A DNA stretch of 64,000 nt. Source: Candidatus Tepidiaquacellales bacterium OLB4/UTCHB1 (GTDB taxonomy: Bacteria; Bacteroidota; Ignavibacteria; Tepidaquicellales; Tepidaquicellaceae). Numbering within the stretch: the first letter of the stretch is position 1; every line of letters begins with the position of its first letter. Below, one piece after another: positions 55,633 through 64,000 of this stretch. The translations under genes were made by a program, and so were the position numbers. Location of the stretch: the NCBI GenBank assembly GCA_002050165.1, contig MWSW01000019.1, positions 1 through 64,000 on the forward strand. The letters run 5' to 3'. Below the pieces are notes generated by a model. It had not been told where the DNA came from, did not search any database, and worked only from the letters and a program-made list of their open reading frames with translations.

Positions 55633-58600
55633 ATGAAAACGAAAAGTTCAGTCATTGCCATCGCCAACTTAATTATCGCAATGCTTGTGTTTATCAATGT
55701 TGACACACATTCTACAGAGAAAAACAATTTCAATTTTAATGTGTCAACTTCAAATATTTATTCTCCCGGTGATCAAGTAACTTTATCGCTGTATTCTTAT
55801 ACTTATCAGGAAGATTTAAAAACCGTAAAGTTTAACTTTGATATCTTTGTTTATAGAATAATGGATATCCATAGGTTTTATTCATTGCTAAAGGCAAAAT
55901 CAAGTTACGATATTTTAGGTGCCGATAGCAGCAATCTTCTATTTCTCACCAAGGAAGTTGAAACATTAGGTAGGACTTACACAGACAATAGTAATTACGA
56001 GTACAAATCAATATACGAAACTATAACTCTGAATACTTCGGATAAAGGTGCATATCTTGTAAAGGTAATTTCAGGACAAAAAGTTGCATACTGTGGCTTC
56101 ATTATATCCGAACTCGGGTTAATAACAAAGGCAGGCAACAATTCATTGTTAGCGTTTGCAGTTGACAGAAAATCAGGTAATCCGGTTAATAACGCAAAAC
56201 TGGATTTTTACATCGGGTCACGAAAAATTGGCTCAAGTGTTACAAATGAAGGAATAGCTTATCAATCGTTCAGTCAATCCGATCTTACCGGTGAGTTCAA
56301 GTCACCTTTAGTGATCGGTGAAATGGGTGAAAATGTGATTATCTCTGATCCGTACCTGTACTTCAATCAGATTGGAAATAAATATTATGTTTATACCTAT
56401 ACAAACCAACCGGTTTATAGAACGAATTCTCAGGTTGAATTCAAAGGTACAATCAGAACACTATCATCGGGGGAATACCAACCGTATTCATCGAAGGAAA
56501 TTTCAGTGATCATTAAAGATGCTAGTAATGCTGAGATTTACAAAAGTAATTTACAAACTAACTCGAACGGAAGCTACAATGGTTCATTCAAGCTTGATGC
56601 GAATGCAGCTCTTGGAACTTATCATATTTATACAATTATCGATGACAAGAATACTTATAGTTCATCTTTTACGGTCGAACAATATAAAAAGCCGGAATAT
56701 AAAGTTGAAGTCAGCACGGATAAAGCACAATATCTCGGTAACGATCAATTAACTGGAACCGTAAAAGCTGCTTATTATTTTGGAAGTCCGCTAAACGGCG
56801 GTGATGTTGAATATAATATTTACCGGATCAGATACTACAGGCCATGGTGGTTAAACACTAAATATGCGTGGTGGTATGAAGATTATTACAGTTCGTTAGA
56901 TGAAAATCAGCAATTCAGCGGAGCGGAACAAATTTATACCGGACACGGGAAGTTGGATAGTGAGGGTAAATTTAATTTTGATTACACAATCAATCAGTTA
57001 TTTACCGAGGATAATTACAACTATTGGTACTGGCGACGAGGAGAGAGCGATTATAAGTACATTATTCAAGCTAAGGTAACAGATAAATCAAGACGAGAGA
57101 TATCTGGTACAACAACAGTGTTCGTAACAAGGGGAGCATTCACTATAAGTGCAAGAACCGGAAAGTATTGGTATAAGCCGGGTGAGTCTGTTAAAATCAG
57201 TGTGAATGCAACTGATTTTGGTAATAACCCGGTTTCTACTGATTTTAAAGCGGAAGTTTATAAAATTTTGTACACTCCGAAATATAATCATGAATCTGAT
57301 AAAAAGTTGATTACAACCCTGCATGGTAGTACAAATGAAGCAGGTGACGGAACCGTCAGTTACAACTTACCGTCGGATGAGGAAGGTTCGTTTATAATTA
57401 AAATTATTGCGACTGACAGTAAAGGAAATGAAATTACTACCGATGTATATTTTTATGTATCCTCCGGTGATTTTTCATGGTGGAATCATAATGAGTCCAC
57501 TGATATATCCCTCATGACCGATAAAGAGTCTTACAAGGTTGGCGAAAAATGCGGAGTTTTCATATTTACACCTGTTCCCGATCCAAATATTTTAGTGACA
57601 ACGGAGAATGACGATATCATTGATTATAAAGTTGTGAAACTTACAGGTACAACTTATTTTTATGAATTCGCTGTAACTGAAAATTACGGTACGAATTTTA
57701 ATGTTTCCGTAAATTTTGTTCACGATGGTGATTATTACACGAATTCAATTATCGTTCCGGTAATCCGTGAAGACAAATTTCTCAATGTAAATATTGAGAC
57801 AACAGCGGATATTTTCAAACCTAAGGATAAGGAGTTCTTTCGAATTAGAGTTACTGACTATAAAGGTGCACCTGTAAAAAACGCTGAGGTTTCTGTTGGC
57901 ATCATTGACGAATCAATTTATGCTATAAAGCCCGACAACACAAAAGACGTCAGAAAATTTTTCTATGGTCCGGAGTATTCGGGATTAGTAACCAGGTATT
58001 CCTCCGGTCAAATGATTAGCAATCATTCCAGATTTTTAAATCTGATGGAAGCTTATAACATAAGGAGTTTTAATGATCCTGAATTGGCAACTGTCTTCGG
58101 ACGGATAACCGATGCAAATGGAAACCCGGTAATCGGAATGTCAATCGTAATTGATAATAGTTTTATTGTAAGCACAACAAATAACGATGGGAATTTTTCA
58201 TTTAAAATTCCGGAGGGTGAATATGAGCTCGGATATGGATTACCCGGTTTGGAGTATTTCAAATTAAAGGAGATTGAACTTGATGAAAGATCCAGCCTTA
58301 AGATTGATTTCAAAATCAATGCTGAAAATGTAGCAATTATAAAAGAGGAGCAATTATTCAAAGATGGCGACTTGAGTGCCCCCCGATTAAGCGATTTCAA
58401 CGGGCGAGATGGCAGTGAGGTTCCAATGGAAGAATCTACAATGAAGACAAAAAGTCTGTCAACCGAAACGGTGGAACCCGATGTCAGATCCGATTTTCGT
58501 GATGCAATATTATGGTCTCCAAATACAATAACTGATGAGAACGGATATGCTGATCTTGAAATCCAATTTCCGGATAACCTTACAGAATGGCGAATAACAT

Positions 58601-60612
58601 CACGCGTAATAACTGCTGATACCAAAGTTGGGCAGAACGTTCGTACGGTCATAACCAGAAAGGATCTTCTTGTACGGATGGAAACTCCGAGATTTTTCAG
58701 ACAGGGAGATGAGGTAACTATTTCAGCCATTGTTCATAATTATTTAGCCGATGCCAAGGAAACCGCAGTCAGGTTTAAAACTGAAAATCTGATTTTTAAC
58801 GGAGAAAGTGAAAAGACTATTACTCTCCAGCCAAATCAGGATACGAGGATAGATTGGAAAGTCCGTGTTGATCAACCAACGGGTGAAGCGAAATTATATG
58901 TAGAAGCGCTAACTGATGAAGAATCAGACGCTGTTGAACTGAAGGTACCTCTCCAGCCAAGAGGACTTAGAGTTACACAATCCGCGATAGTGGATTTCGA
59001 TGACCTGAATAAAACAGAATTTGAATATATTAACATTCCTGAACATGCGGATATACGTACAACCCGGATGAAGTTTACTGTTTCACCATCACTCGCTTCA
59101 ACCATATTGAGCTCGCTTGATGAGCTTGCCGGATATCCGTACGGTTGCGTTGAACAAACTATGAGCAGATTCTTACCGACAGTTGTTGTTGCCAAAGCAT
59201 TCAGGGAATTGAACGCACCTTTGAATGAGGTTACGCAGAAAAACTTACCTGAATTCGTCAGCGTCGGTTTACAACGCCTGTACGGATTTCAGAAAAATGA
59301 TGGAAGCTGGGGCTGGTGGTATAACGATGATATGAACCCGTTCATGACTGCATATGTTTTGTATGGTTTCTCGATTGCAAATGAAAGTGGCTATAATGTA
59401 AATCACACTTCGTTCAGCAAGGGAATTAATGCATTAAAAGTAAGCTTAAAATCGGACATGGATCCGACTACACGGGCGTATGTCAATTACGTTCTTGCTT
59501 ACAGTGGGAATTCGGATTTAAAAACGCTTGAAGGTGAATACAATAAGATTTCCGGTAATAAGTCTGATTACACTTTAAGCCTGATGGCGCTGGCGTTTGA
59601 ATTGGCCGGGGACCACAACCGCGCTCTCGAATTGGTAAATTTACTAGAATCTCAGGTACAGTACTCAGGTGAAGGCGCTGCATATTGGGAAACCATGAAC
59701 CCGGGATTCAGGTGGCAAGACGATAAAGTTCAAGCAACTGCAATGGCGTTGAAAGCTTTAATGAACATAAAGTCTGATTCGGAATTGAAGAACAAGGTTG
59801 TCAGATGGTTGATGACTCAAAGGCGCGGATTATCTTGGAGGAGCACACAGGAAACAGCTTTCATAATTTTTGCTATGGTTGATTATCTGAAGAATTCAGA
59901 TGAACTCAGTCCGGATTATGAGGTCAAGGTTTTTGTTAACAATGTACTTAAATATGAAAAGCAAATGACCGAATCGGATGTATTTTCGAAAGAGAATGTA
60001 ATATTATTAGATTATAATAGTCTCGTAAACGGTGCAAATGAAATTAGAATTGAAAAATCCGGAAAAGGTAAAGTTTACTTCTCATCAGGCATTGATTATT
60101 ATTTGAACGATGCTTCTGTTCTCTCAAGAGAAAATGGTTTCAGGGTAGAACGTGAATATTATAAACTTGAAAAGTATGAAGCATATAACTCGGATAAAAT
60201 TACTTACAGGAAAAAATATTTTGACGGTACTTTGAAATCAGGTGATTATGTGTTGGTGAAATTAAAAGTAAGTGCCAAAGAACCTAATACCCAATATTTC
60301 ATGATTGAAGATCCGATTCCTTCTGGAACTGAAGTGATAAAAGATGACTGGCAATTTACAATTGAGGAGGAAACAAATTATGCGGGATACGATCATTACT
60401 GGTGGAGATGGTGGTATGCGGATAAGGATATTTGGGATGATAGGGTTACTTTTTTTGCAACATATTTGTACGGCGACACTTACGAATTCAGCTATATTTT
60501 AAGAGCTCAGATACCCGGCGAATACAGCGTTAATCCTTCACAGGGGATGTTGATGTATTACCCTGAAGTTTACGGAAGCACTGACGAATTTAAACTTAGT
60601 ATTATTGATTGA
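55633..60612 (+). CDS. Bacterial alpha-2-macroglobulin family protein with thioester
   Basis: The 1659-aa protein has a signal peptide (about residues 1-28) with no lipobox cysteine. It has many MG-type beta domains, an A2M_N-like region with TNQPVYRTNSQVEFKG, a bait-type region (about 615-740), an inserted carboxypeptidase regulatory-like domain (about 820-905, GRITDANGNPVIGMSIVID), the A2M core (about 954-1050, AILWSPNTITDENGYADLEI) and a thioester domain with YGCVEQTMSRFLP (Cys1172 to Gln1175). Such proteins trap proteases in the periplasm or at the surface. Usual partner PBP1C is absent here. Tryptophan/tyrosine clusters occur at about 400-430 and 1585-1600. Two unrelated single genes flank it. 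Confidence 0.9.
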   Translation: MKTKSSVIAIANLIIAMLVFINVDTHSTEKNNFNFNVSTSNIYSPGDQVTLSLYSYTYQEDLKTVKFNFDIFVYRIMDIHRFYSLLKAKSSYDILGADSSNLLFLTKEVETLGRTYTDNSNYEYKSIYETITLNTSDKGAYLVKVISGQKVAYCGFIISELGLITKAGNNSLLAFAVDRKSGNPVNNAKLDFYIGSRKIGSSVTNEGIAYQSFSQSDLTGEFKSPLVIGEMGENVIISDPYLYFNQIGNKYYVYTYTNQPVYRTNSQVEFKGTIRTLSSGEYQPYSSKEISVIIKDASNAEIYKSNLQTNSNGSYNGSFKLDANAALGTYHIYTIIDDKNTYSSSFTVEQYKKPEYKVEVSTDKAQYLGNDQLTGTVKAAYYFGSPLNGGDVEYNIYRIRYYRPWWLNTKYAWWYEDYYSSLDENQQFSGAEQIYTGHGKLDSEGKFNFDYTINQLFTEDNYNYWYWRRGESDYKYIIQAKVTDKSRREISGTTTVFVTRGAFTISARTGKYWYKPGESVKISVNATDFGNNPVSTDFKAEVYKILYTPKYNHESDKKLITTLHGSTNEAGDGTVSYNLPSDEEGSFIIKIIATDSKGNEITTDVYFYVSSGDFSWWNHNESTDISLMTDKESYKVGEKCGVFIFTPVPDPNILVTTENDDIIDYKVVKLTGTTYFYEFAVTENYGTNFNVSVNFVHDGDYYTNSIIVPVIREDKFLNVNIETTADIFKPKDKEFFRIRVTDYKGAPVKNAEVSVGIIDESIYAIKPDNTKDVRKFFYGPEYSGLVTRYSSGQMISNHSRFLNLMEAYNIRSFNDPELATVFGRITDANGNPVIGMSIVIDNSFIVSTTNNDGNFSFKIPEGEYELGYGLPGLEYFKLKEIELDERSSLKIDFKINAENVAIIKEEQLFKDGDLSAPRLSDFNGRDGSEVPMEESTMKTKSLSTETVEPDVRSDFRDAILWSPNTITDENGYADLEIQFPDNLTEWRITSRVITADTKVGQNVRTVITRKDLLVRMETPRFFRQGDEVTISAIVHNYLADAKETAVRFKTENLIFNGESEKTITLQPNQDTRIDWKVRVDQPTGEAKLYVEALTDEESDAVELKVPLQPRGLRVTQSAIVDFDDLNKTEFEYINIPEHADIRTTRMKFTVSPSLASTILSSLDELAGYPYGCVEQTMSRFLPTVVVAKAFRELNAPLNEVTQKNLPEFVSVGLQRLYGFQKNDGSWGWWYNDDMNPFMTAYVLYGFSIANESGYNVNHTSFSKGINALKVSLKSDMDPTTRAYVNYVLAYSGNSDLKTLEGEYNKISGNKSDYTLSLMALAFELAGDHNRALELVNLLESQVQYSGEGAAYWETMNPGFRWQDDKVQATAMALKALMNIKSDSELKNKVVRWLMTQRRGLSWRSTQETAFIIFAMVDYLKNSDELSPDYEVKVFVNNVLKYEKQMTESDVFSKENVILLDYNSLVNGANEIRIEKSGKGKVYFSSGIDYYLNDASVLSRENGFRVEREYYKLEKYEAYNSDKITYRKKYFDGTLKSGDYVLVKLKVSAKEPNTQYFMIEDPIPSGTEVIKDDWQFTIEEETNYAGYDHYWWRWWYADKDIWDDRVTFFATYLYGDTYEFSYILRAQIPGEYSVNPSQGMLMYYPEVYGSTDEFKLSIID

Positions 60613-60646
60613 GGCTATCGCTGGTCATCACCAAATAGTATGTTGC

Positions 60647-60682
60647 AGAGAATCCTGCGTAACATTTGCAGGATTCTTTTTT
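60647..60682 (+). terminator. Rho-independent terminator after the alpha-2-macroglobulin gene
   Basis: Stem AGAATCCTGC (60649-60658) with GCAGGATTCT (60668-60677), 10 bp, 9-nt loop, and a run of six T (60677-60682). It can be extended at its base by one wobble and one A-T pair. It lies about 35 nt after the stop. Confidence 0.95.
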
Positions 60683-60748
60683 ATATTTTGTTTTTGAGGT
60701 CTTAACGGATATTGTGATAAATGAATTGAATGCTATAAGTATTATCAA

Positions 60749-60756
60749 TATCTTTG
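60749..60756 (+). promoter_or_regulatory. Possible Bacteroidota-type promoter of gcvH
   Basis: TATCTTTG matches TAnnTTTG, with TTG at 60726-60728 twenty bases upstream as a partial -33 element (TTTG). The position, 27 nt before ATG 60783 and after a terminator, is right for a promoter. The match was made by eye only. Confidence 0.4.
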
Positions 60757-60782
60757 TTGTCCTTAAAATAATATAAATTGAA

Positions 60783-61166
60783 ATGAATATTCCATCTGAT
60801 TTAAAATACACAAAAGATCATGAATGGATCAGAGTTGAGGGTGATATTGCGACTGTCGGGATTACTGATTACGCGCAAAATGAGCTTGGGGATATTATTT
60901 TCCTTGATATTACTTCAACATTGGGCGATTCAATTAAAGCCGGAGTTGAACTTGGTACAATCGAGGCGGTTAAAACGGTTTCGGAAATAATTTCTCCTGC
61001 TGACGGACTTATCACCGGAATCAACGAACAGATAAATGAAAATCCTTCAGTTGTAAATACCGATCCATACAATGAAGGGTGGATGGTGAAGATTAAACTA
61101 GATAACAAGTTTGACCGAAGTTCATTTCTAAGCGATTCCGAGTATAAGGAATTGATTGGTATTTAA
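60783..61166 (+). CDS. gcvH: Glycine cleavage system H protein
   Basis: GcvH carries the aminomethyl group on a lipoyl arm between the other glycine cleavage proteins. The 127-aa protein has the lipoyl attachment lysine at Lys64 in GTIEAVKTVSEIISP, in the usual place, and the start MNIPSDLKYTKDHEWI matches the family. gcvT, gcvP and lipoate ligase genes are not in the window, so H must work with partners encoded elsewhere, or serve lipoate transfer. It heads an operon running through rpmB. I examined 60613-60782 for a glycine riboswitch and saw none. Confidence 0.95.
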   Translation: MNIPSDLKYTKDHEWIRVEGDIATVGITDYAQNELGDIIFLDITSTLGDSIKAGVELGTIEAVKTVSEIISPADGLITGINEQINENPSVVNTDPYNEGWMVKIKLDNKFDRSSFLSDSEYKELIGI

Positions 61167-61198
61167 ATCCGGATTAAAAGTTCTTTAAATAAATTGTT

Positions 61199-61708
61199 AT
61201 GGTACGGATTAACATCAGTGCATTAAGGGAGGGTGAACACTGTTTTGATTTTGATGAGCCTGCGGAAGATTTCGATATTGCTGATAATGTATTGATTTCA
61301 CCTGTTATCATTAAAGTCAAAGTTGATAAAGTATCAACTCAGATTAATTTACAAATTAATGTAACCGGGAGGTTTTCGCTTAGCTGTGACAGATGTCTGA
61401 AGAATTATGATGACGATTTCGAATCGTCATTTGCTTTAATATTGAAGTATGATTATACAGGCGAGCTTGTCGGTAAAGACAGTTCCGATCCGGAGTTAAA
61501 TTATATTTCGAAAGACCAGCATTATTACGATCTAACGAATGATTTAAGAGATTTTATAATTCTGTCAATCCCGATGAGAACTGTTCCGGACGAAGTTAAT
61601 GGTGAATGTATAGAGTGCGGTAAAAAGGTGGAGAAATTATACAATCAGTATAAAGATACTGAAATAAATCCGGTTTGGGAAAAATTGTTAACAAAAAAGA
61701 AAATATAA
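61199..61708 (+). CDS. DUF177 (YceD-like) protein
   Basis: The 169-aa protein has the DUF177 cysteines: CDRC at residues 63-66 and CIEC at 137-140, with [16 protein letters not shown] between them. Members are almost always encoded next to rpmF, as here (10 nt apart), and have been linked to 23S rRNA maturation in plants and bacteria. The exact role is unproven. Zinc binding by the four cysteines is likely. It starts at ATG 61199, 32 nt after gcvH. Confidence 0.9.
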   Translation: MVRINISALREGEHCFDFDEPAEDFDIADNVLISPVIIKVKVDKVSTQINLQINVTGRFSLSCDRCLKNYDDDFESSFALILKYDYTGELVGKDSSDPELNYISKDQHYYDLTNDLRDFIILSIPMRTVPDEVNGECIECGKKVEKLYNQYKDTEINPVWEKLLTKKKI

Positions 61709-61718
61709 TTTATATATA

Positions 61719-61901
61719 ATGGCACATCCTAAAAGAAGACAATCTAAAACCAGAGGAAGAAAGCGCCGAACTCATTACAAATCAACTGTACCATCACTAA
61801 TGTCATGTCCGAATTGTGGTGAGATGAAAATGCCACACAAGGTTTGTTTATCGTGCGGTTTTTATGACGGTAAAAGTATACTATTACCCAAAAATAAATA
61901 A
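61719..61901 (+). CDS. rpmF: Ribosomal protein L32
   Basis: The 60-aa protein starts [20 protein letters not shown] and contains a zinc ribbon with Cys30, Cys33, Cys43 and Cys46 ([19 protein letters not shown]), so it is the zinc-binding (C+) form. The position between DUF177 and plsX is the standard bacterial arrangement and links ribosome production with fatty-acid and phospholipid synthesis. Confidence 0.97.
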   Translation: MAHPKRRQSKTRGRKRRTHYKSTVPSLMSCPNCGEMKMPHKVCLSCGFYDGKSILLPKNK

Positions 61902-61912
61902 TTCTTTAATCG

Positions 61913-62938
61913 GTGAAAAAGGGAATCAGAGTCGCTGTTGATGCGATGGGTGGCGACTTCGCTCCCGGTAATGAAATTGAAGGCGCCGTATTGGCACTTA
62001 ATAGCAACAGTTCTTTGAAAATTGTATTGGTTGGGAATAAATCCGAAATCGAAAGTAAACTTCGGACTTTCAATAATTCTTACACAAATATTGAAATAGT
62101 GAATTCAACCGAAGTAATTACAATGAACGATTCTCCCACCGAAGCATTTAAGTCTAAACCTGATTCATCGTTGAACGTTTCGCTTGAACTGATGAAGCGC
62201 AATGAAGTTGATGCCATTGTAAGCGCCGGCAACACTGGAGCGGTTCTTACTCACTCGGTACTTAAATTAGGCAGAATAAACGGGGTCGGCAGACCAACAA
62301 TTGGTTCTTTGTTTCCTACACAGCGTAGAATGACGATGGTTTTCGATATTGGTGCCTCGGTTGATTGTAAACCTGTACATCTTGTTGAATATGCAAAAAT
62401 GGGATCAATTTTTTTCGAGCACGTATTTAAAATACCGAACCCGAAAATCGGCCTACTTAACGTAGGTGAAGAAGATTCGAAAGGAAACGATCTCACAATT
62501 GAAACTAACGGCTTATTGAAATCATCAGGACTTAATTTTATTGGCAATATTGAAGGGAGAGACGTTCTGAAGGGTGATGTGGATATCATAGTATGTGATG
62601 GATTTGTTGGAAATGTAATTCTTAAATTCGCGGAAGGTGTACTCGATCTTTTGAAAGCGAAGTTTAAAGAATTTGCTTCAACGAGTGTTTTGAACAAAAT
62701 TAGAATGGGAATGGCATACGGTACACTGAAGAATATTATGAAGGACTTTGATTATCAGGAATACGGTGGTGTTCCACTGCTTGGCGTGAACGGAGTAGTT
62801 ATTATCGGACATGGAAAATCATCCCCGCTGGCGTTGAAAAATATGATTATTCGTGCAGTGAATGTAGTTCAAAACGAGGTGAACCTCAAAATTAAAAATG
62901 CTTTCAGTTTAAATAAACAAAATAAAGAAAATCAATAA
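61913..62938 (+). CDS. plsX: Phosphate acyltransferase PlsX
   Basis: PlsX converts acyl-ACP to acyl-phosphate, the donor for PlsY, in phospholipid synthesis. The 341-aa protein starts at GTG 61913 (MKKGIRVAVDAMGGDFAPGN), with AIVSAGNTGAVLTHSV, MVFDIGASVDCKP, KIGLLNVGEEDSKGND and VDIIVCDGFVGNVILKFAEG. fabH often follows plsX in other bacteria, but here it is replaced by an unknown small gene. It works together with PgsA/PgpA encoded at 37005-38107. Confidence 0.95.
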   Translation: MKKGIRVAVDAMGGDFAPGNEIEGAVLALNSNSSLKIVLVGNKSEIESKLRTFNNSYTNIEIVNSTEVITMNDSPTEAFKSKPDSSLNVSLELMKRNEVDAIVSAGNTGAVLTHSVLKLGRINGVGRPTIGSLFPTQRRMTMVFDIGASVDCKPVHLVEYAKMGSIFFEHVFKIPNPKIGLLNVGEEDSKGNDLTIETNGLLKSSGLNFIGNIEGRDVLKGDVDIIVCDGFVGNVILKFAEGVLDLLKAKFKEFASTSVLNKIRMGMAYGTLKNIMKDFDYQEYGGVPLLGVNGVVIIGHGKSSPLALKNMIIRAVNVVQNEVNLKIKNAFSLNKQNKENQ

Positions 62939-62948
62939 AAATATATAA

Positions 62949-63155
62949 ATGGCTAAGCAATTATCGTTTGCTGATAAAATAAAAAAGGGCGGTAAAACCC
63001 AGGAGTTTATCGTAATGTGTCCCGATACTAATAAAGAGACCAAGGTGATTACGGTGAGACTTGTTGAATCTATCAAAACAGAGAAAGGGAATTATAAGTA
63101 TCAGGACAGAATCATGAAGGTGTATGAATCAACTTACAAACCTTATAAAGGTTAA
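62949..63155 (+). CDS. Small basic protein of unknown function
   Basis: The 68-aa protein is lysine-rich, starts [20 protein letters not shown] and ends [10 protein letters not shown]. Its single cysteine lies in [13 protein letters not shown], a CP-x-x-x-E spacing that recalls the first half of a zinc ribbon without the second cysteine. I do not recognise a family. It lies 10 nt after plsX and 14 nt before rpmB, and the basic composition suggests RNA or ribosome association. An A/T-rich leader without Shine-Dalgarno precedes ATG 62949. It is a probable real gene because it is well placed between co-directional core genes. Confidence 0.7.
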   Translation: MAKQLSFADKIKKGGKTQEFIVMCPDTNKETKVITVRLVESIKTEKGNYKYQDRIMKVYESTYKPYKG

Positions 63156-63169
63156 AGAAAGGAATTAAT

Positions 63170-63382
63170 ATGTCAAAAGTTTGTCAAGTAACGGGTAAAA
63201 GACCACTAAGCGGAAACAATGTATCTCACGCGAACAATAAGACGCGTCGTCGTCAGTTGCCAAATTTACAGAAAAAGAGGATTTGGCTTGAAGAAGAAAA
63301 AAGGTGGGTTACGGTTAAATTATCTGCGAAAGCGCTAAAAACTCTCGACAAGAAAGGCACAAAGGGATTAATTAAGGTTTAA
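63170..63382 (+). CDS. rpmB: Ribosomal protein L28
   Basis: The 70-aa protein begins [20 protein letters not shown] and has [20 protein letters not shown] and [17 protein letters not shown], all typical of L28. It has only Cys5 rather than the paired CxxC of zinc-binding L28, so it is a zinc-free form. An AAGGAA ribosome site lies 6 nt before the ATG. Its stop overlaps the next gene start (TAATG). The usual neighbour rpmG (L33) is not here. Confidence 0.96.
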   Translation: MSKVCQVTGKRPLSGNNVSHANNKTRRRQLPNLQKKRIWLEEEKRWVTVKLSAKALKTLDKKGTKGLIKV

Positions 63383-64000
63383 TGCAACCGGATACCGGTA
63401 CGACTAAACTTAGCATTATTATCCCGACTCTCAATGAAGAGAAGCTTATTTCAAACATCCTGAATATTTTCAATAAAGAATTCAAAGAAAAATTCAGGGC
63501 AGAGTTAATTATAAGTGATGGAGGCAGTTCAGATGAAACCTTAAATTTAATAACAGATAATGTTGATAAGGTAATCCGGCACGACGGTGAATTTAAACAG
63601 AACATCTCCCGGGGAAGGAATCAGGGGGCAAAGTCTTCCAAGGGTGATGTTCTTGTTTTTTTAAATGCTGATACTTTTATATACAACCCTGATGAGCTTT
63701 TTGAAGAAGCGCTGGAGTTACTGAATCATCCGGACAACGTCGCAATCGCTTTCCCGATACGGGTTTTCAAGGATGAAGAAAAATTATTCGATAAAATCTT
63801 TCACGGTTTCTACAACTTGTACGTCAAAATGCTTAATAACGTTGGAATCGGGATGGGTAGAGGTGAATGTCACATGGTTAAACGAGATTATTTTGAAATA
63901 CTAAACGGTTACAATGAAAATTTATACGCCGGTGAAGATTATGACCTTTACAAAAGGTTAAGGAAGAAAGGGAAAATTGTTTTCGCAAATAAACTCGTAG
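63382..64000 (+). CDS. Family 2 glycosyltransferase, 3' end cut by window edge
   Basis: 206 codons of an open frame from ATG 63382 to the window end, sharing a base with the rpmB stop. The N-terminal GT-A fold is clear: LSIIIPTLNEEKLISNIL, AELIISDGGSSDETL, FLNADTFI (the DxD-like metal site, here Asn-Ala-Asp) and YAGEDYDLYKRLRKKG (the acceptor-side ED motif). No membrane helix appears in the visible part. The sugar and acceptor are unknown, but the family makes polysaccharide, lipid-linked or surface glycans. Confidence 0.85.
   Translation, partial: MQPDTGTTKLSIIIPTLNEEKLISNILNIFNKEFKEKFRAELIISDGGSSDETLNLITDNVDKVIRHDGEFKQNISRGRNQGAKSSKGDVLVFLNADTFIYNPDELFEEALELLNHPDNVAIAFPIRVFKDEEKLFDKIFHGFYNLYVKMLNNVGIGMGRGECHMVKRDYFEILNGYNENLYAGEDYDLYKRLRKKGKIVFANKLV

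Noticed and set aside
60613-60782. Glycine riboswitch upstream of gcvH
   Set aside because: The region holds a terminator and a promoter-like site, but I could not find the paired aptamer helices or conserved core.
1-64000. tRNA or rRNA genes, CRISPR arrays, transposases, phage genes or integration sites
   Set aside because: No clover-leaf pattern, no 16S/23S blocks, no regularly spaced repeats, and no mobile-element proteins were seen while reading the gaps and genes.

Overview
The window is about 64 kb of AT-rich bacterial chromosome, densely packed with genes and with no gap over 300 bases. It holds about 58 protein genes and no rRNA, tRNA, CRISPR array or transposase that I can see. Several signs point to the Fibrobacterota-Chlorobiota-Bacteroidota group, most likely Ignavibacteriota or a near relative. 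There are secreted proteins whose C-terminal tag (FPNPFNPMTTIKYS ... SGVYFYKLEAGDF) is of the type A type-IX-secretion kind. There is a TonB receptor with a carboxypeptidase-like N-terminal domain, a fused E1 alpha/beta 2-oxoacid dehydrogenase and DUF4397 and DUF3109 proteins. Start sites often lack a Shine-Dalgarno sequence and often use TTG. This placement is inference; no 16S gene is present.

Layout. 1-3707: a divergent pair of surface genes, a secreted protein cut by the window edge and a TonB-dependent receptor. 3834-14568: a long co-directional run, purN-purH, then the rod-shape set mreB-mreC-mreD-mrdA-rodA, then dcd, pyrF and a peptide-type ABC substrate-binding lipoprotein. 14634-17349: an NlpC/P60 lipoprotein and two ABC permeases, with a terminator between the hydrolase and the permeases. 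17415-22509: dprA, DUF3109, rpoN, hslV, hslU. 22537-26697: an outer-membrane barrel protein, the fused E1 dehydrogenase and a membrane-anchored trypsin-like protease. 26708-32374 (minus strand): mutL, ftsY, an acyl-CoA dehydrogenase, pyrE, murI. 32629-39375: acs, two unknown exported proteins, a thiolase, pgsA, pgpA, cinA. 39386-43776: a secreted-protein island with an 824-bp near-identical duplication and a decayed gene. 43826-45006 (minus): a TrmH-type methyltransferase and queD. 45169-51003: a tripartite TolC/MacA/MacB-type exporter operon with two permeases. 51004-52889 (minus): a sugar or choline kinase-like protein and a TIGR01777 epimerase. 52990-55475: a DUF4397 lipoprotein, an alpha/beta hydrolase and DUF2461. 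55633-60612: a giant alpha-2-macroglobulin. 60783-64000: gcvH, DUF177, rpmF, plsX, an unknown 68-aa protein, rpmB and a glycosyltransferase that runs off the end.

How it fits together. Most genes are core functions: purine and pyrimidine synthesis, cell-shape and peptidoglycan synthesis, protein quality control, phospholipid synthesis and ribosomal proteins. Among them lie envelope and secretion genes. Genes in the operons usually touch or overlap (ATGA, TAATG, and the rarer TTGA), implying translational coupling. The least ordinary parts are the duplicated anchor-J/sorting-tag cassette, the two terminators about 30 nt upstream of co-directional genes, the alpha-2-macroglobulin with an embedded regulatory-like domain, the uncharacterised 68-aa protein in the plsX-rpmB operon, and the small exported proteins coupled to acs and the thiolase. 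I saw no defence island, prophage or obvious new enzymatic system.
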